64,000 nucleotides of DNA from Lolium rigidum (GCF_022539505.1 NC_061508.1:61575754-61639753); one strand, 5' to 3'; shown: positions 1 through 12,720, counted from the first letter of the stretch. The notes: generated by a model not told the origin, from the letters alone. Made by a program: numbers and translations.

Positions 1-442
1 AGTATCTTATTGTAATATGATCAGTCAACTATTTCTTGGGTATATATACCGGTAGCATTAGTGCTTGTTATCTCATTCCAGTCACTTGCATTCCAGCGGT
101 TTGAAAAGACCAGAATAAGGATTTTAATAATGTGCTTGCTTACTATCCACACATGCAGGTATAATAAAAATTGGAGTTTATGGCTCAGTTTAGCTGATGG
201 CCTTGATGGAGCTTTGCTGATGGTCTTGATTAATAACTGAGTGGCTGCTCAGTGATGATTTATGACTCATATTTTTGTGCCCTTGCTGCAAAAAGTAGAA
301 AAGGTAAACTTCCCGGTATCATGCCTTTTGGTTAGTATGGTTTAGTTCCATAATGATAATTGGTTGTGTTCAACTGCAGCATCTTTTCCCCTCGCCTGAA
401 AAATTGATAAAGGCACATTATTTGGGTGACCATGCAATCCAG
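1..442. other. Left-edge sequence without a recognised gene
   Basis: I see no coding region that I recognise here. It is AT-rich and reads like intron, ending in a possible splice acceptor near 441-442. It probably belongs to the gene whose last exons follow, but that is inference. Confidence 0.3.
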
Positions 443-1294
443 CAATTGAAGCCACTCTTTGCCTCATCTATGAGAAGCACCAGAAACCATACATGGAGGT
501 CAGTTATCCTGAACGCCACTTTTTTTAAAATGCATCATGACCGAAGTTTTGTCTTTCTGCTTTCGCATGCTACTGCCTTCATGATTTAATCCGAAGATGT
601 GAGGCCTCAGTCCTTTTGCGCATTTTATTTACATATTTTTCAATGCATTCTAGATGGTGAAATTGTTCATGCTTATTCCCTCTTCTCCAAGTTATGCTTT
701 GGCATGGTACTTCCTTGATGGCATCATCTCAAGATGAGAGGTCTTGGTCGTTATCATGCATTGCTTCATATTTTATGAAACTGGTTCTGGTTGTTCCTAT
801 TTATCAATGCTTCTAGGTACAGATAATGGTGGACATTTGATCGTCATGTTGGGAAACTGATTCTGGTTGTTCCTATTGTTCATGATGCCTGAGCTCTCTA
901 TTTTCCCCCTCTCCTATTAAAATACTACTCAGTTTCTGGATTTCCAGTCACATTGCTTTTGTTAAATAATCTGCGTGTTGGGAAATTGATTCTGATATGT
1001 TTTCTTTTTGTCTTCAGAAACTTAAATGGGGCATTTGAGATTTCGGTGATATTTTGTGGAACTTTGATCACTCATGATTTCATTTCATTTCCTCTATACA
1101 AGAGCTCTATTTAATGTCTCCTGCAGCAAGTGACTGACAAAATAAGACAGTTTAGCAGGTTCTGGGATACTTTCAGAGGCGATGTATGCAAGCCCGGAGA
1201 AACGGATCCAAAATACAATCTTGACTTGGTTCTTATTCTAGCTGACAAGGCTGCCTGTGACCTTCAACGATTCAAATCAACTAAGGAGATATAG
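443..1294 (+). CDS. 3'-terminal exons of an unidentified plant gene (partial)
   Basis: The last exon is fairly clear. A CTGCAG acceptor at 1121-1126 is followed by an open frame of 55 codons from 1127 that ends in TAG at 1292-1294. Residues such as QFSRFWDTFRGD and LILADKAACDLQRF look like a conserved protein C-terminus rather than chance. The preceding exon is proposed at about 443-498 (frame ...YEKHQKPYME), with a weak GTCAGT donor at 499; it joins the last exon in phase. The intron 499-1126 has no other signal. I do not recognise the family. The upstream part of the gene lies outside the window or is lost. Confidence 0.4.
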
Positions 1295-2559
1295 AAAGCA
1301 AATAATTACATTTCATACACTTGAACTTCAACTCCACTGAAGATGATCAGTTCTCCGGAAGGAGTGCAAACGTGATGAGCTGCACCTATATTTGTTCTAT
1401 GCATCAGTCGGTTACGTTCCGTGTTGTATTTCTTTGCATATAACTTCTACCCAGCGATGGAGTTGACGCATAACACAGCCCTGGTTTATTTCCCCATATA
1501 GAAAACTTATGTACCTAAAACATTATTTTATGGATATATGTTATGTTTCAGATTGGCTTGCCAATAGCTCCAACCAACTTTTGTTTGCCTGCCTTTGGTT
1601 CTACCGTAAAATTTACATGATTTTTTCTGATCCGCGTAAGTTTGTTAGTAAGCTTGGGTGAGTTAACACGTATTTATGGAAACCCTATTAGAATTATAAT
1701 TATTATCTCTCATGGTATGTCTATAGAACATTTAAACTTTGTTCTCTTGATGTGTTTAATTTTAAATCAGTACAAAACGCATTATCATTTTTTGACCTTA
1801 TTTCTATTATCGTTTTATAAAATGTAAATCGATGCAAATTTTATGGGATCGTGCGCCAAGGCGCACATCTAAATCTAGTAGAGAGAAGGGGGAGGGGGCG
1901 GGGGTAAGCGGGGCAGGGCCTCGCCGGAGTTGGGCGGGATCTTGGCCGGCGGCGCAGGTGGAGGAAGGGGAGGGAGGAGGCGGTAGGAGAGTGTAGGTCG
2001 TGGTGGGCTGGGAGTCTAGAGTGGATTTCGCCCCAGGCTCAACATATCTGTCTCCCGCGTGTGGGCTCAATTTTTGGTCCTCCACGCCCTACTGAGCATA
2101 ACTTTAGATTTCATTGGGCGCGCAAACCAAATTTCAGCGCGGGATTACAGGAGGTGAGGTGAGCTGATATTTTGGAATGATTTTGGGCGTTGGATGGAGC
2201 TCTTCTAGATGGCTGTGATCATCTCTAGGAGGCTGATCTGTGGGTAGCAGTTTCATGGCTTCTAGCTATAGAGGAGTGTCCACATACCAAATCAAATGAG
2301 CCATATGGCTCCCGTATGTCATATGTGGTTAATGGGTCCCATGTGTTAGTGGAGAATTAAGCATAGTTATATGTATGGACACTTAAGCAAAAGTCCGCAC
2401 ATGTCACTTTGGTCCGTCTGTGATGTCATTAGATAGTTGTGTATTTGGACCTACCAGTTAAAATGTCAATGTATGAGTTCCACATGTCAGTTGTATATTT
2501 AAATCTATTTCTATTCAGACACATCGACATGATAAATAGACGAAATTGTTGAGGTGGCT
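1295..2559. other. Intergenic stretch with a GC-rich tract
   Basis: No supported gene. Positions 1850-2090 form a purine- and GC-rich tract that begins with a short perfect hairpin (GTGCGCC-AA-GGCGCAC). It may be a MITE or promoter relic. An open frame on the minus strand across it is low-complexity (Pro/Ser-rich) and is not supported as a gene. Confidence 0.3.
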
Positions 2560-2832
2560 GACAAGTCATTTTAAAGCATCGTCAGTGGGCAGTCATGACC
2601 ATTCAAATTAGTCGTAATGGGCTAAGGATGATGTCCTAAGTTGTATCATTTTCTCTACGACCAATTCATGAGATCGAGTTAAGACCTTTCTGACTAGGAT
2701 GGTCATAGAAAATTAGGCTTTGGACCCTCCGAAACGGCAAACGACCATTTGTTGCGAAAAGGTCGTAGAGTTATGACCAGTTTATTCTTGGTCACTGTGA
2801 TAAGGTCACTAGTTAACACATTTTTTGTAGTG
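2560..2832 (+). mobile_element. CACTA-type transposon terminus (right end)
   Basis: The segment ends in TTTTTTGTAGTG at 2821-2832, the complement of CACTACAAAAAA, a classic CACTA terminal repeat. The preceding 250 bases contain repeated short motifs of the GGTCATAGA/GACCA type on both strands, as in CACTA subterminal arrays. No matching left end was found, so this is an orphan terminus. Confidence 0.5.
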
Positions 2833-2909
2833 ATCGCACACATCCTACATGTTAATACACATCTTATGTTTGTGCTCGTTATCTTAAATGCAGCTAAAAG
2901 AAATCCTCC

Positions 2910-5900
2910 AATGAGACCAAATAATCAGGGTTTCCTTGAAATGGTACGTAATGGTACCCAACTGACGAATTCTCGTGTAGAAATGTTGCTTGCACCCCAA
3001 CATTCCCAGAAAAATAGTGGTAAGGAAGTAAACAAAGCATCTAAGCAACACAATATCGGCATCCAAGGCACACCAAGGCGATACATATCTGGGACTCTTA
3101 TTACCTCAGAAGAATCTTCAGACCTCACCTGCTATCTTCAAAGCTAAGGTGCTAATTCGTCCTTTAAGCTCTGCTGTATCATATATGTTGTTTGATTGAA
3201 TACGCAAACTAATTGTTTCCATGCTTGTTTTGATCAATCTGTATTGTGTTTCTTACAAGGATACGGAGATATGTACTGCCATCAACAACGAGAGGGCCGC
3301 TAAGCAGATGCCTCCAGATGGAACCATGATCCAGTCTCCTGCCCTGCCAGCTGCCAGTTGCATCAGCTCATCTCTAGCTCACGAGAAGCATCAGACCATC
3401 GCCGCTATCGTAAAAACTAAGGTGCTAGTTCGTCCATTCTGTCCTACCTATCATATATATGTTGCTTGATTTCAAATGCAAATTAATTTTGTAATGATTG
3501 CTTGTGCAATCCCTATTTTGTTTCTTACAAGGGGACGGAGAATCCTACTGCGAGCAACAATGAGAGGGATAAACCGATGCCTTCAGATGGAACCATGATA
3601 GCTCACGAGAATCATCAGAATTGCACCGCTATCTCAAAAACTAAGGTGCTAGTTCGTCCATCATGTCCTACCTATCATATATGTTGCTTGATTGCAAATG
3701 CAAATTAATTTCTGTAATGCTTGCTTGACCAATCCCTATTGTGTTTCTTACAAGTGGACGGAGAATCCTACTGCCACGAACAATGAGAGGGATAAACGGA
3801 TGCCTTCAGATGGAACCATGATCCAGCCAAGAATGAACAGATCTTCTGGTCTGCCGGCTTTCAGTTCTACTAGCCTGTCTCCGCCCCACGAAGGAGATAC
3901 ATATTTTGAACCCTTATTTCAGGAGAAGCTTAAGACCTTACCCGCTACCTTGAAAGCTAAGGTTCTCGTTCGTCCATTATGTCTTGCCTTATCATGTATG
4001 TTGTTATACTTGGTTGATCAATCCATATCGTGCTTCTTACAAGGGGATGGAGAAACCTACTACCAGGAAGAATCAGAGGGCTGACCAAATGCCTTCAGAT
4101 GCAACAGCAATCCAGCCAGGAACGGAAAGATTATCTCCTGTCCTGCCAGCTTCCACTTGTCCCAGCACGAGTCCCAGTAGAGAATTATCAATGGGAACAC
4201 ATGTTGAATGTGAAACAAGTAGTTCCAGAAGTGCCTCGCCAAAATATAAACGACGAAAAACGGATCTTAGCTCAACGCTATGCAGATCCTTGCGTCTAGT
4301 ACACTCTTTTGCTTCAGGTAAGTTCTAATACGAATTGCTTACTTGCATTATGGTGAGCTGCACGATGGCCTTTTTGCTGACTTCTTCTTTCTAGGCTGTA
4401 GCAGAGTTAATGATTCTACTGCACATATACTTATGGATATTGAATTCTCTGGTAGTTCAACTCAGGTTGAACATGCGGCTGAAGGCATGTTTCATGTATT
4501 TCTTTGTCTGTTTCCTCCAGGATTAAGACCTTTATACTGTGATATACTAAGTAGTGGTATTTTATATGTTGATCCAGACGTCGAAGGAGATGATGTTCTG
4601 GAAATTGTAGAGAAAGAGGGAAAAGGACCCAGCAGGTTGTCGGAATCTCCGGATGCCACACTTATTGTCGTCATTCCAAAAGGGAAGACCAGGCCCGTGC
4701 CAACTCAAATTGCTGCAAACATTGCGACTTAATGCAACAAGGCAGTCAGGAAATTTGTGCATGTTCGTTCGCATTGGAGTAAGTACAAGGGGGGCGCTGG
4801 GTTTCTCTGTAACTATTACAGTAAAGTTGCGGTAAGTGCGGCCTTTGCACCACCTGTAATCTTTATTTGAAGCTGCTAATTTTGGGAGTCTATCATTCGT
4901 TTATCCATGCTCTTTCATGTCACTAGGAAAGTGGTAAGATGGACATAAAATTCCCACCAGTGAAAAATTATTGTACAAACCTTCTTCAGAAAGGCCTTCG
5001 GCAATGTCGGTACCTCCTTAAAAAGAAGTACTTTGACACAGATCCAAATGACGTGCCAAAATAAAGTCCAGTTCCATCGATGAATAACGATGAGTGGAGC
5101 GCTAGCAGACCACTAGAGGCATCCCAAAACGGTGGTCAGTTCCTTTATGAACTCAAAGTTTTTGCCTTATACATTGTAATGTACTTAGTTACTAATTCTA
5201 CAATTCCTGCAGAAGATATGTGATGCCAACAAAAAAATTCGTTCTAAGGTTCAATACCATCAATCAACTGGGTCATGAAGCTACGAAGTGCACTTCCAAA
5301 ATTTGGTAACAAGTGATGGATGTTTATAGTTTTGGTGGTCATTTTGATTTTTATTTTGCTCAGTGCATGTGCTCATTTATATGATCGTTCTGTGTTATTG
5401 CATCGAGTTCTTGGTTTAATACTGTGATGTACATGTTTCCATTAAACTAAACTCCTGTTTTAATTGGTACCTATTTGTATGAACTTTCGTTCGCATCATT
5501 GCTTCCCTGCAAATCTGTATGTTATATCTACATGCTCGATGCTTTGAAGTGTACCACTCTTGATGGTTATCTACATGAGAAACAAGAATTATATGAAACT
5601 TTGTGACCAGATCCCCATAGAACCTGTAAGCTAGCTTCATGTATGTGTTTGATTTCAGGGAGACAAGTACAAGGGTAAAGAACCCACTCCTCTAGATATA
5701 TTCAAGGAATGCCACTTCAGCCGGAAAATGGCTTCTCCTCCACTGTAAAAGATGCAATCGTAAGTCAACTTTCATAGGGTAACCTTTTATAAGTTGTTGT
5801 ATCTTAGTGTATGTGGTAACCTGTTTGCTTCATTGCAAATGAAGGCTGAGATGGAAAAGCAGCTAGCTATACCTACGGTAGATGGAGGACGCAAGACTGA

Positions 5901-6175
5901 GATCCAGGTTTTATCTGAGGTCCTGTCAAAAAATACAGCAAAACCTGGCTTTCTTCGGAATGTGGGACTTATTATTCCTTTTGGATCGAAAATAAGGAAT
6001 CGGTCGTGAACTGGAGAGAGAGAAGAGGGGTAGTGCAAAGCTACAAGATGTTGTTAAGAACCAACATGATCAAATGGTTGAGCTGACCAGCCACGTACAA
6101 GAAGCAGAAAAAAAGCGGGCAGACATGGAAGGAACAATTGATACATTGACTAAAATTATACGGCAACAAAGCTAG
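2910..6175 (+). pseudogene. Decayed CACTA (En/Spm-type) plant transposase-family gene
   Basis: Coding segments are separated by GT-AG introns: 3260-3421, 3532-3645, 3755-3961, 4044-4317, 4395-4831, 4927-5131, about 5213-5310, about 5661-5759 and about 5845-6175. The block around 4740-5130 (WSKYKGGAGFLCNYYSK, then LLQKGLRQCRYLLKKKYFD and MNNDEW) matches the domain of the plant transposase family Ptta/En/Spm (Transposase_24). The C-terminus is a charged coiled coil (about 6000-6175). In-frame stops at 4730-4732, 5062-5064 and 5276-5278, plus frameshifts near 3110, 5131, 5730 and 6000, show it is dead. It sits in a CACTA element whose right end is at 7414. These accessory proteins are typical of CACTA elements, but their exact role is less clear than that of the transposase itself. 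Confidence 0.7.
3090..4110 (+). repeat. Tandem array of duplicated exon-intron units
   Basis: Five related exon pieces (around 3090-3148, 3260-3421, 3532-3645, 3755-3961 and 4044-4110) are separated by near-identical introns. Each intron starts GTGCTAGTTCGTCC or similar and ends TTCTTACAAG. The exons share the frame core NNERDK..MPSDGTMI, and all stay in phase 0, so exon number could change without breaking the frame. Later copies differ mainly by internal insertions in the Ser/Pro-rich part. Confidence 0.75.
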
Positions 6176-6389
6176 AGATCAGAAACGTGTTGATCTAGTG
6201 GTGCCATGGTCATGAATTGAACTGTTATATTTTCCCTGGTTTCAGATAACTGTTATTTCGATTTACGGACTGGCGCTGCCATGGTCCACCACAATAGGTA
6301 GTTTTAGACAGTGCCAATGGTGCTTTATGATTAAATTATTTGCCTGTAATTATACCTGTAATTATGTCATGTAATATGTCGTTTGTAAT

Positions 6390-7414
6390 TTTTTTTTTGA
6401 CGACTAGGCCGTAATGGTGTCATGTAAAGCCCACTGGGCCGTTGTCGGATGCATTGAAACAAATTTAGCCCGGTACTTTTTATCTGGGCCTTAACAGGCG
6501 CTATATGTCTAGCCTGTACAAGCCCAGAATTGGGCCCGTAAATCATCGAATCCTTACTTGGGCCTCATTATAAGTGGACGCATGATGTTATAATGGGCCC
6601 AACAAGAAGAATAAAATAGGCCTTTTTTGGCGGCCTGTAGACAGCCCAATAATGACCAACAACACCATGGACTGCCTGTTATGGGCTGGCCTAACCTATG
6701 GCAGTAATGTCGTAACTTGGGCCTTGGAAATTATAGACCTTCCTTGGCGGCCTGTAGATGGCCCAACAAAAACCAACAACATCATGGGCCGCCTTTTATG
6801 GGCTGGCTTAACCTGTAGCAGTTAAGGCCATAACATGGATCTTCGAAATCATATCCAAGTTGGATCGATGGGCCATAGATGGCCCATTTGAGGTGTGCCA
6901 CGTGGCACCTGCACATTCGACATGTGTCGCGTTGCGATACGACCACGTGGATGCACGTGTCAAAAGCCGGATGGACATCTCGTACGGTGCAGGTTGCAGC
7001 TATGAAACTTTTTATTGGTCCGCGTGGCTGCTATTTCAATGGGCCACATGTCTGCATTTTATTAGTCCACGCGCATGAAGCTGAGTCACGGTCTCCTCGC
7101 TAGACAACAAAAACGAGAGTCAACCGACCGGACTGACATGTTAATCATTGACCTGACAGTGACACAACGGTCGCTGGCAGAGGGGACAAGTGCTATGATG
7201 GATATGGCCGTCACGACGGACCGGGCCGGGTGGGCTTCGGGATTGGGCTGTGCCGTCATGGATCTGTGACGCGCCTCCCTAACTTTCATCCGGGCCATCT
7301 GTGACGCGATATCTGCCACGGTCCTGCAAACCGTCAGTATGAGGCCTCCGTGACGGATTTTGCACATTCGCTGACGAACTAAAATCGTTATAGAAGACTC
7401 ATATTTTACTAGTG
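6390..7414 (+). mobile_element. CACTA 3' subterminal region and right terminus
   Basis: This region is dense in GGGCC/TGGGC motifs. It contains two direct repeats of about 117 bp (roughly 6618-6734 and 6735-6847) sharing GGCGGCCTGTAGA and ATGGGCTGGC. It ends in TTTTACTAGTG at 7404-7414, the complement of CACTAGTAAAA. Such subterminal arrays are where CACTA transposases bind in studied elements. No partner left end with a matching 3-bp duplication was found, so the element is probably truncated at its 5' side. Confidence 0.6.
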
Positions 7415-9412
7415 ACCCGAAGAATTGGCGGCCACCGAGTCCCTGATTTCCCAGATCACAGCTCTGCAAAATACCCAAGGGCGAGTGTTGTCGGGGGTGC
7501 AAATCATTGCACATTTTCTACGAATTCGAGTGCAGCCCATCTAGGATGGCACGAGTCCCCTCTGGCTATACTCTGGTGCTGGTGATGCTACTAGAATCTC
7601 CGAAGACCTCTCTGTGAAGGATTTGGAGAAACTAGTACGCCGCTTTACTTCACTCAGCAAAAATTCTCCAGTTCTTTCCTCCTGCCGTGTGGAACCATTT
7701 AGCAGTACCCATGCTCTTCCCACCGTGAGTACTTTTCTCGAGTTTTGTTGCTTTTACTTTTCTGGTGTATTTAATATTTCCACTATATTAACTCGCGGTT
7801 TCATTATGCAGGGTCATCAGGTTCTTTCTTCGCTTCCTCCCACTCCCGAAGGTGGAGATGTACCTAAGCGAGCGATCATCACTGATGACTCGCAAGAAAC
7901 TTTTGTTCGCGACAGTGAACCCGCGGAATCTGAAAAGAGTGCGGGTTCATCTGATAGGATTTCATAGTCAGTTCATGCCTCTATCTCTTCCCAAAAAACT
8001 CTATTCCTCCTGCGGCTTCCCTAGAGAAACGCAAAAGGAAAAGGGGAGACGATGAAGAACCCTCTGGCACATCCAAACCATACGATCCTGCTGCGGTTAT
8101 AAGCTCGTAAGTGTGCCTTTTATTTCAGTCGACTATTTTGACTTGACCTCTTTATACTTATATTTGAACTTTCCTTGTACTTTGTTGACATGGATGATGA
8201 GGAGCATCCAGGAGTCGATGTTTCCGAACCAGCAATTACGAGTACATCTCATACATAGGTCATCTCCGAGGATCCGAAATTTTCCCCGGAATCTTCGGAT
8301 GTGCCACGCAGCCCTCGAGCATTGAAGAAAAAACCAAGGACAGGTGTTACTGGTAAGGATGTTATTGCCACCGGGAGTGTATCAACACCTCTCCTTGACG
8401 ATGTAAGTTTTTCCTTAATTGCTTGATCATACTTTTTTTTACTCGAGGAATGCTAGCTTCTCAATGCTTTTATTTTATGTGTCGACAATTTTGCAGCATG
8501 TGATGGAGGAGATGATCGACATAGGTTCCCGATATATCGGGTTCCGCGACGAGGCCGACTCCTTGAGAAGTAAGTTCTATATTTTATATATTGCCTAACT
8601 ATTCTTTGTTTTTTTTCTTATGCCGTGATCCCTTCTTTTATTCAGAAGCGTTGCATCTTGCTGAGAAGCGTGCCAACGAACTGGAGAGGGAACTCAGAGC
8701 TAGCGAGGAAGCTTGCGAAAAAGCTGAACAGGAAGCTGCGAGTGTTGGAGATCTTGGAGACAGACTCCATGCCGCTGAACATTCTTTGAGTGAAAAAGAA
8801 GAGAAGATTGCAAAACGAGAAGCCCACATTATTGTGCGTCTTGGTACGCAATCTTCTAGATTCTCAAGTAATGTTTCTTTTTTCCTTTCGCCACTATTTT
8901 GTTTGTTTATTTATACCAGCTTCACATTTATATTGACAAAAGTACCTCTTTCTTCAGCAGAAAAAACTGGTGAGATGTACACCAGGAACCAGGACTTGGA
9001 AGAAGACGCCCTCCTGGACACTCTCTCAATTCTAGAGATGAACTGCACTTTGGCACGCAATTGCTTGATGGCGGCACGGGTTGCATTTGAACGCATATTC
9101 CCGCATTTCTTCCCGAAGGCTGAATTGCTCGAAAAATTTGAACTTATCGCCAAATGCTTCACGGAGAAGGGTGACTCAGCTTTGGCGCACCGCCAATCAA
9201 GTATGAAAATTGGCATCGAAGGCACCATTTCTCTGGTGATAGCCAGCAGCGAAAAGGTCGACTAGGCCAAAGTTGCTGCTGTTCGGGGATTGAACAACGA
9301 CAAATGAACTGCTTTGATAAAGGGCGCGAAGTCCTTCTCGAAGAAAATCATCTCCATCCTCGACCTCAAATCTACTGCTTCTGCCAGCACTGCTCAGACG
9401 GAGGTCAAGTAG
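7415..9412 (+). pseudogene. Retrotransposon extra ORF, 'putative gypsy type transposon' family (broken)
   Basis: The N-terminal part (7480-7722, then about 7812-7965 after a GT-AG intron) carries SVKDLEKLVRRFTSLSK and SLPPTPEGGDVPKRA, typical of the plant family Transposase_28. Later exons encode a heptad-rich coiled coil (8640-8840, ANELERELRASEEACEKAEQ) and a helical C-terminal part (8960-9263). An in-frame TAG near 9263, further stops and frameshifts break it. The family occurs as an additional ORF in Tat-lineage gypsy elements, often antisense to pol. Here the gypsy integrase lies downstream on the opposite strand, which fits. Its biochemical function is unknown. Confidence 0.6.
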
Positions 9413-9579
9413 ACAATCTTGTACTCCTTCATTTGTAAATATTTTTCCTTTTGTTGACCCCGATTATCTTGTAAGCGCCTTATGGGCTGCATCTTTTGAA
9501 CTCCTTATTGTAATATACCATCACTATTAATGAAAAAGTTCACTTTGCTAGATGATTGATGTCAAGTGTATTTTACTTT

Positions 9580-10325
9580 CCAGTTAGTTTTTGACAACTA
9601 TACCGAGATTGGATGTTCTGATGCATCTCATGCTGCATCGCAACCAGCCAAAATTCCAAAACATATCTCCTCAGATGCATCCTCGATACCTGACTCGACG
9701 AAACGGGAGATGGAAGAACTGTGACAAGAACTCCAGTTGCTCAAAAACAAACTATGACTGCTTTGGACCAAGCGCGGAAATCATCGGATCATGAGCAAAC
9801 TGCTCTTCTTCAAGCGCAAGAGTCCCTGAAATCTGAAGAACATGTGATTTGATAGTCTCACACGCCTTGCCAAAAAAAATTATTGATTTCTGGGCAGATG
9901 AAGCACACTATCGTCGTATTGTTCAATGCTAAGATCGTGCTACCCAGACTCGAGAGTTTCTTGACTTCTGCAACAACACACTGGGCATGGTAAATAATTC
10001 TATGTTTCCTCGTAATCCACAGCCCGAAAATCTTACTCGGCTGATTGGAGAAATTTAAAGATATGCGCAACATCCATAACTTCGTGAAAGCTCAAATGTT
10101 TGCTGGTGCCAACGTTGCTTTGATCTGTCTTAGGATTTATTACCCGAAGATGGACCTGGACGAAGTCGTGCAGGGTGTTCTTTTGAAGAGCTCGAAGAAA
10201 AGGATAAAACTTGACCGACATATCGCGGCTGTTTTAGATGTTGCGGAAAAAAATGATTGATAAGCTGCTTGAAGTCGATACTTCCTTCTTCAAAGAGTTC
10301 CTATATGACAACTCCACACAATAGA
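9580..10325 (+). pseudogene. Second fragment of the same retroelement extra ORF
   Basis: Frames at 9590-9790 and 10045-10325 encode helical segments such as FKDMRNIHNFVKAQMFAGANVAL and IYYPKMDLDEVVQG, resembling the C-terminal part of gypsy-associated extra ORFs. Stops (for example near 9722 and 9858) and a frameshift near 10250 break it. It follows the coiled-coil copy at once and may be the real C-terminus of that gene or a partial duplication. Confidence 0.45.
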
Positions 10326-10539
10326 TGCTTGCAGCCAAACAGAATATAGATAAATGGTTAGAAAAACTCTTTTATATTGATTACTGCGTGAGGTTTGAAC
10401 CAAGACGCAACGTTGTAAATATGTATTTGTTGTGTAGTCTGTTGCTTCAGCATTAGATCACATATTGTATGAACACTTTTTTTGATATATACTATATTTT
10501 CGTGTTGTGTTTATAATTTTGCGAGACGTTTATGACGCC

Positions 10540-11610
10540 AAAGCAAATTTGTGACGATCAACTCTTTTGAACAGTAACTTTCCTCCCAGCCCCCGAGTAT
10601 TGGCGTGGGGAAGGTTGTTTATTATTTGAATTCACGAGGCTTATTTTAAGCCAAGGCGAAAATGTGATTTTCGTCGAGTTAGGTTTATTGAATTTTGCGG
10701 GTCTAGACCCCCGAGCCTGAACTTTGCGACAAGAAATAATAATTCTCGATACCATTATCTTTATTCAACCATGCTATATTTCAGTCAAGCAAGTCCGCCT
10801 CATTAAAAACCTTTCACTCTCACTCGGTACCCTGAAAGGAAAAGATTGCTTCTGAAAACTTGCTAGATGTTCAAGTACATTGTATGTTTACATGGTGTTC
10901 CCAAGTCTTGACTGCTGCTTCCTACACGTAGAAACTTCGCAGCTGTGCACCGTTCTACGGGTTCCCCTCGTCTTTGCCTGTCTTCTTGTCTTTTAGTCGA
11001 TACGCTCCTCCTGGGATAATCTCTGATGATGTATGGCCCCAACCATGGAGACTCCAGTTTTTCATGGCCATCTTGCTTGAGTCGAAGAACTAAATCTCCG
11101 GCTTCAAAGGATCAAGGTCGCAATCGGCGACTGTGGTAATTCTTGAGGTTCTGCTGATATGCGCTTACTCTGGATAACACGACGTCTCTTCCTTCATCGA
11201 CTGCGTCAACGTCATCTTCGAGTGCCCTTTGTGAGGCCTCTTCTTCGTTTTTCACAACTGAAGGAGATTGTGTTCTATTTCTATTGGAAGTACAGCTTCA
11301 GCACCATGAACCAAGAAGAAAGGAGTTTCTTGAGTTGCTGCGTTTGGTGTTGTTCACAAGCTCCATAACACGGAGGGTAACTCGTCGACAAAGCATGACT
11401 TGCTTTTTCGAGTGGCGCTAGCAGGCGCTTCTTGATGCCATTGCATATGAGGCCGTTTGCTTTTTTAACTTGGCTATTGGTTTGTGGATGTGTCACAGAC
11501 GCAAACTGCAATTTAATGCCCACACCTTCGCAATAGTCCTTGAACTCTAGGGAGTCCTTGTCGCTTCCCCACTTTATAGCACCCATTCTTTCAGGTTGAG
11601 ACAACGATTG
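10540..11610 (-). pseudogene. Ty3/gypsy pol fragment: integrase core C-terminal half
   Basis: Read on the minus strand, 11604-11281 encodes FKDYCEGVGIKLQFASVTHPQTN followed by KANGLICNGIKKRLL. This is the end of the rve integrase core with the conserved HPQTN motif; N-S-Q-V-K replaces the usual N-G-Q-V-E. A frameshift near 11370 leads into the region normally preceding the integrase C-terminal domain (about 11280-10980). The rest down to 10540 is degraded. Upstream pol domains (protease, RT, RNase H) are absent, so the element is truncated near 11630. Confidence 0.65.
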
Positions 11611-12419
11611 TGTTCACGCAGCTGTCACGATCAAGCGGCGGGTTCCTTGCTAGATCTCATCTGATCACATATCTTGTGTATGTCCGGCTTAACAGACGTG
11701 CCTAGTACATCAACTATAGATACATGAGAAGTTGCGGTAGTCGCGGTCGTGACAGGGTAGGTGGAGATCTTAGCGCAATAGAAATACATGCCAGCGAGAG
11801 GGGCTGAGGCGGCGGTGGCGGAGTTCCCCATCGAGAAATCGACGGTGACACCCAGCCAACGAGGTCGACTCGCGGAATAGAAGGTAATGAATTAATTTTT
11901 TTTTTGGAGATGTGTCACATATAAGATTAACGTGTTGGGCTTATATTGGGTCAGGCCCAACTACAACCTTTTTCTAGTGTGGTGCCAAAACTGGCACCGG
12001 TAATACCGGTCAGGTTTTTGACACTAGTATGAAATCATGTGGATCTTTGGATTTGGGATGGTGACCCTCCAGGATTCATCAAACCGTTTGTTTTGAGTCA
12101 GATACTATAATTCAGTGGGAGGGAGATCCACCTAATCATGTGTTAGTAGATGCTCTTAATGTTGTAGCTCTTTTGAGCAATGATGTAAACGAACATTGAT
12201 TTCAGCAGCAAGTTTTAGACGCACTCTTTTCCTTACCAGGGTACCGAAGGAGACTGGAAGGTTTTTAATGAGGCGGCTTGCTAGCTTTGGATAGATAAAA
12301 ATAAAGGGCTATATTTTTTATTTGAGGGTACCATAAAACTCCTGTTAAAAGAAAAAGGGAAAAAAAGCAGAGGACATAAAAACATGTGTGAAGTAGCTAG
12401 GCAGTTGAACGACGAGCAC
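11611..12419. mobile_element. Mixed transposon remnants
   Basis: A CACTA-like terminus CCTTTTTCTAGTG lies at 11967-11979. The stretch 12020-12280 resembles retroelement 3' sequence and ends with a GGTTTTTAATGAGGCGG motif (12259-12275) that I associate with plant retroelement 3' regions. No open gene is supported. Confidence 0.35.
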
Positions 12420-12720
12420 CAACGCCCTGCATGGCTGCATGCATGCATGCCGGGCGGTTGCACCCGCGATCACACAAGTCCCTCCCTACCGCCCAGTTTT
12501 CCTCTCCGTTTTCCCCACCCCTTCTCCTCCTGATCCCCACGCTCCTCCCTTTCGAAGAAGAAACAAAATTTCCTCCACCTCCACGACACCCTCTCGATCA
12601 AAGCGGCAGCAATGCCGTAGCTAGGTATATACCTGGACCGAATGCTTGGGGATGTCCAAACCATGATCGATGTCTCCTGCCCTTAGACGCCAGATTACAT
12701 AAACCGCGAGGACGAGAGAG
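12420..12720 (+). other. Probable non-coding first exon (5' UTR) of the 5-phosphatase gene
   Basis: This pyrimidine- and CCTCC-rich stretch ends in a good donor (GAGAGAG|GTAAGATCC, 12720/12721). The intron runs to the acceptor at 12801-12803, and the ATG lies ten bases into the next exon. The transcription start is not defined by an obvious TATA box. Confidence 0.45.

Noticed and set aside
2795..2832. CACTAGTTAACACA as the left end of the CACTA element ending at 7414
   Set aside because: Only seven bases match the right terminus, there is no 3-bp direct duplication, and it overlaps another terminus.
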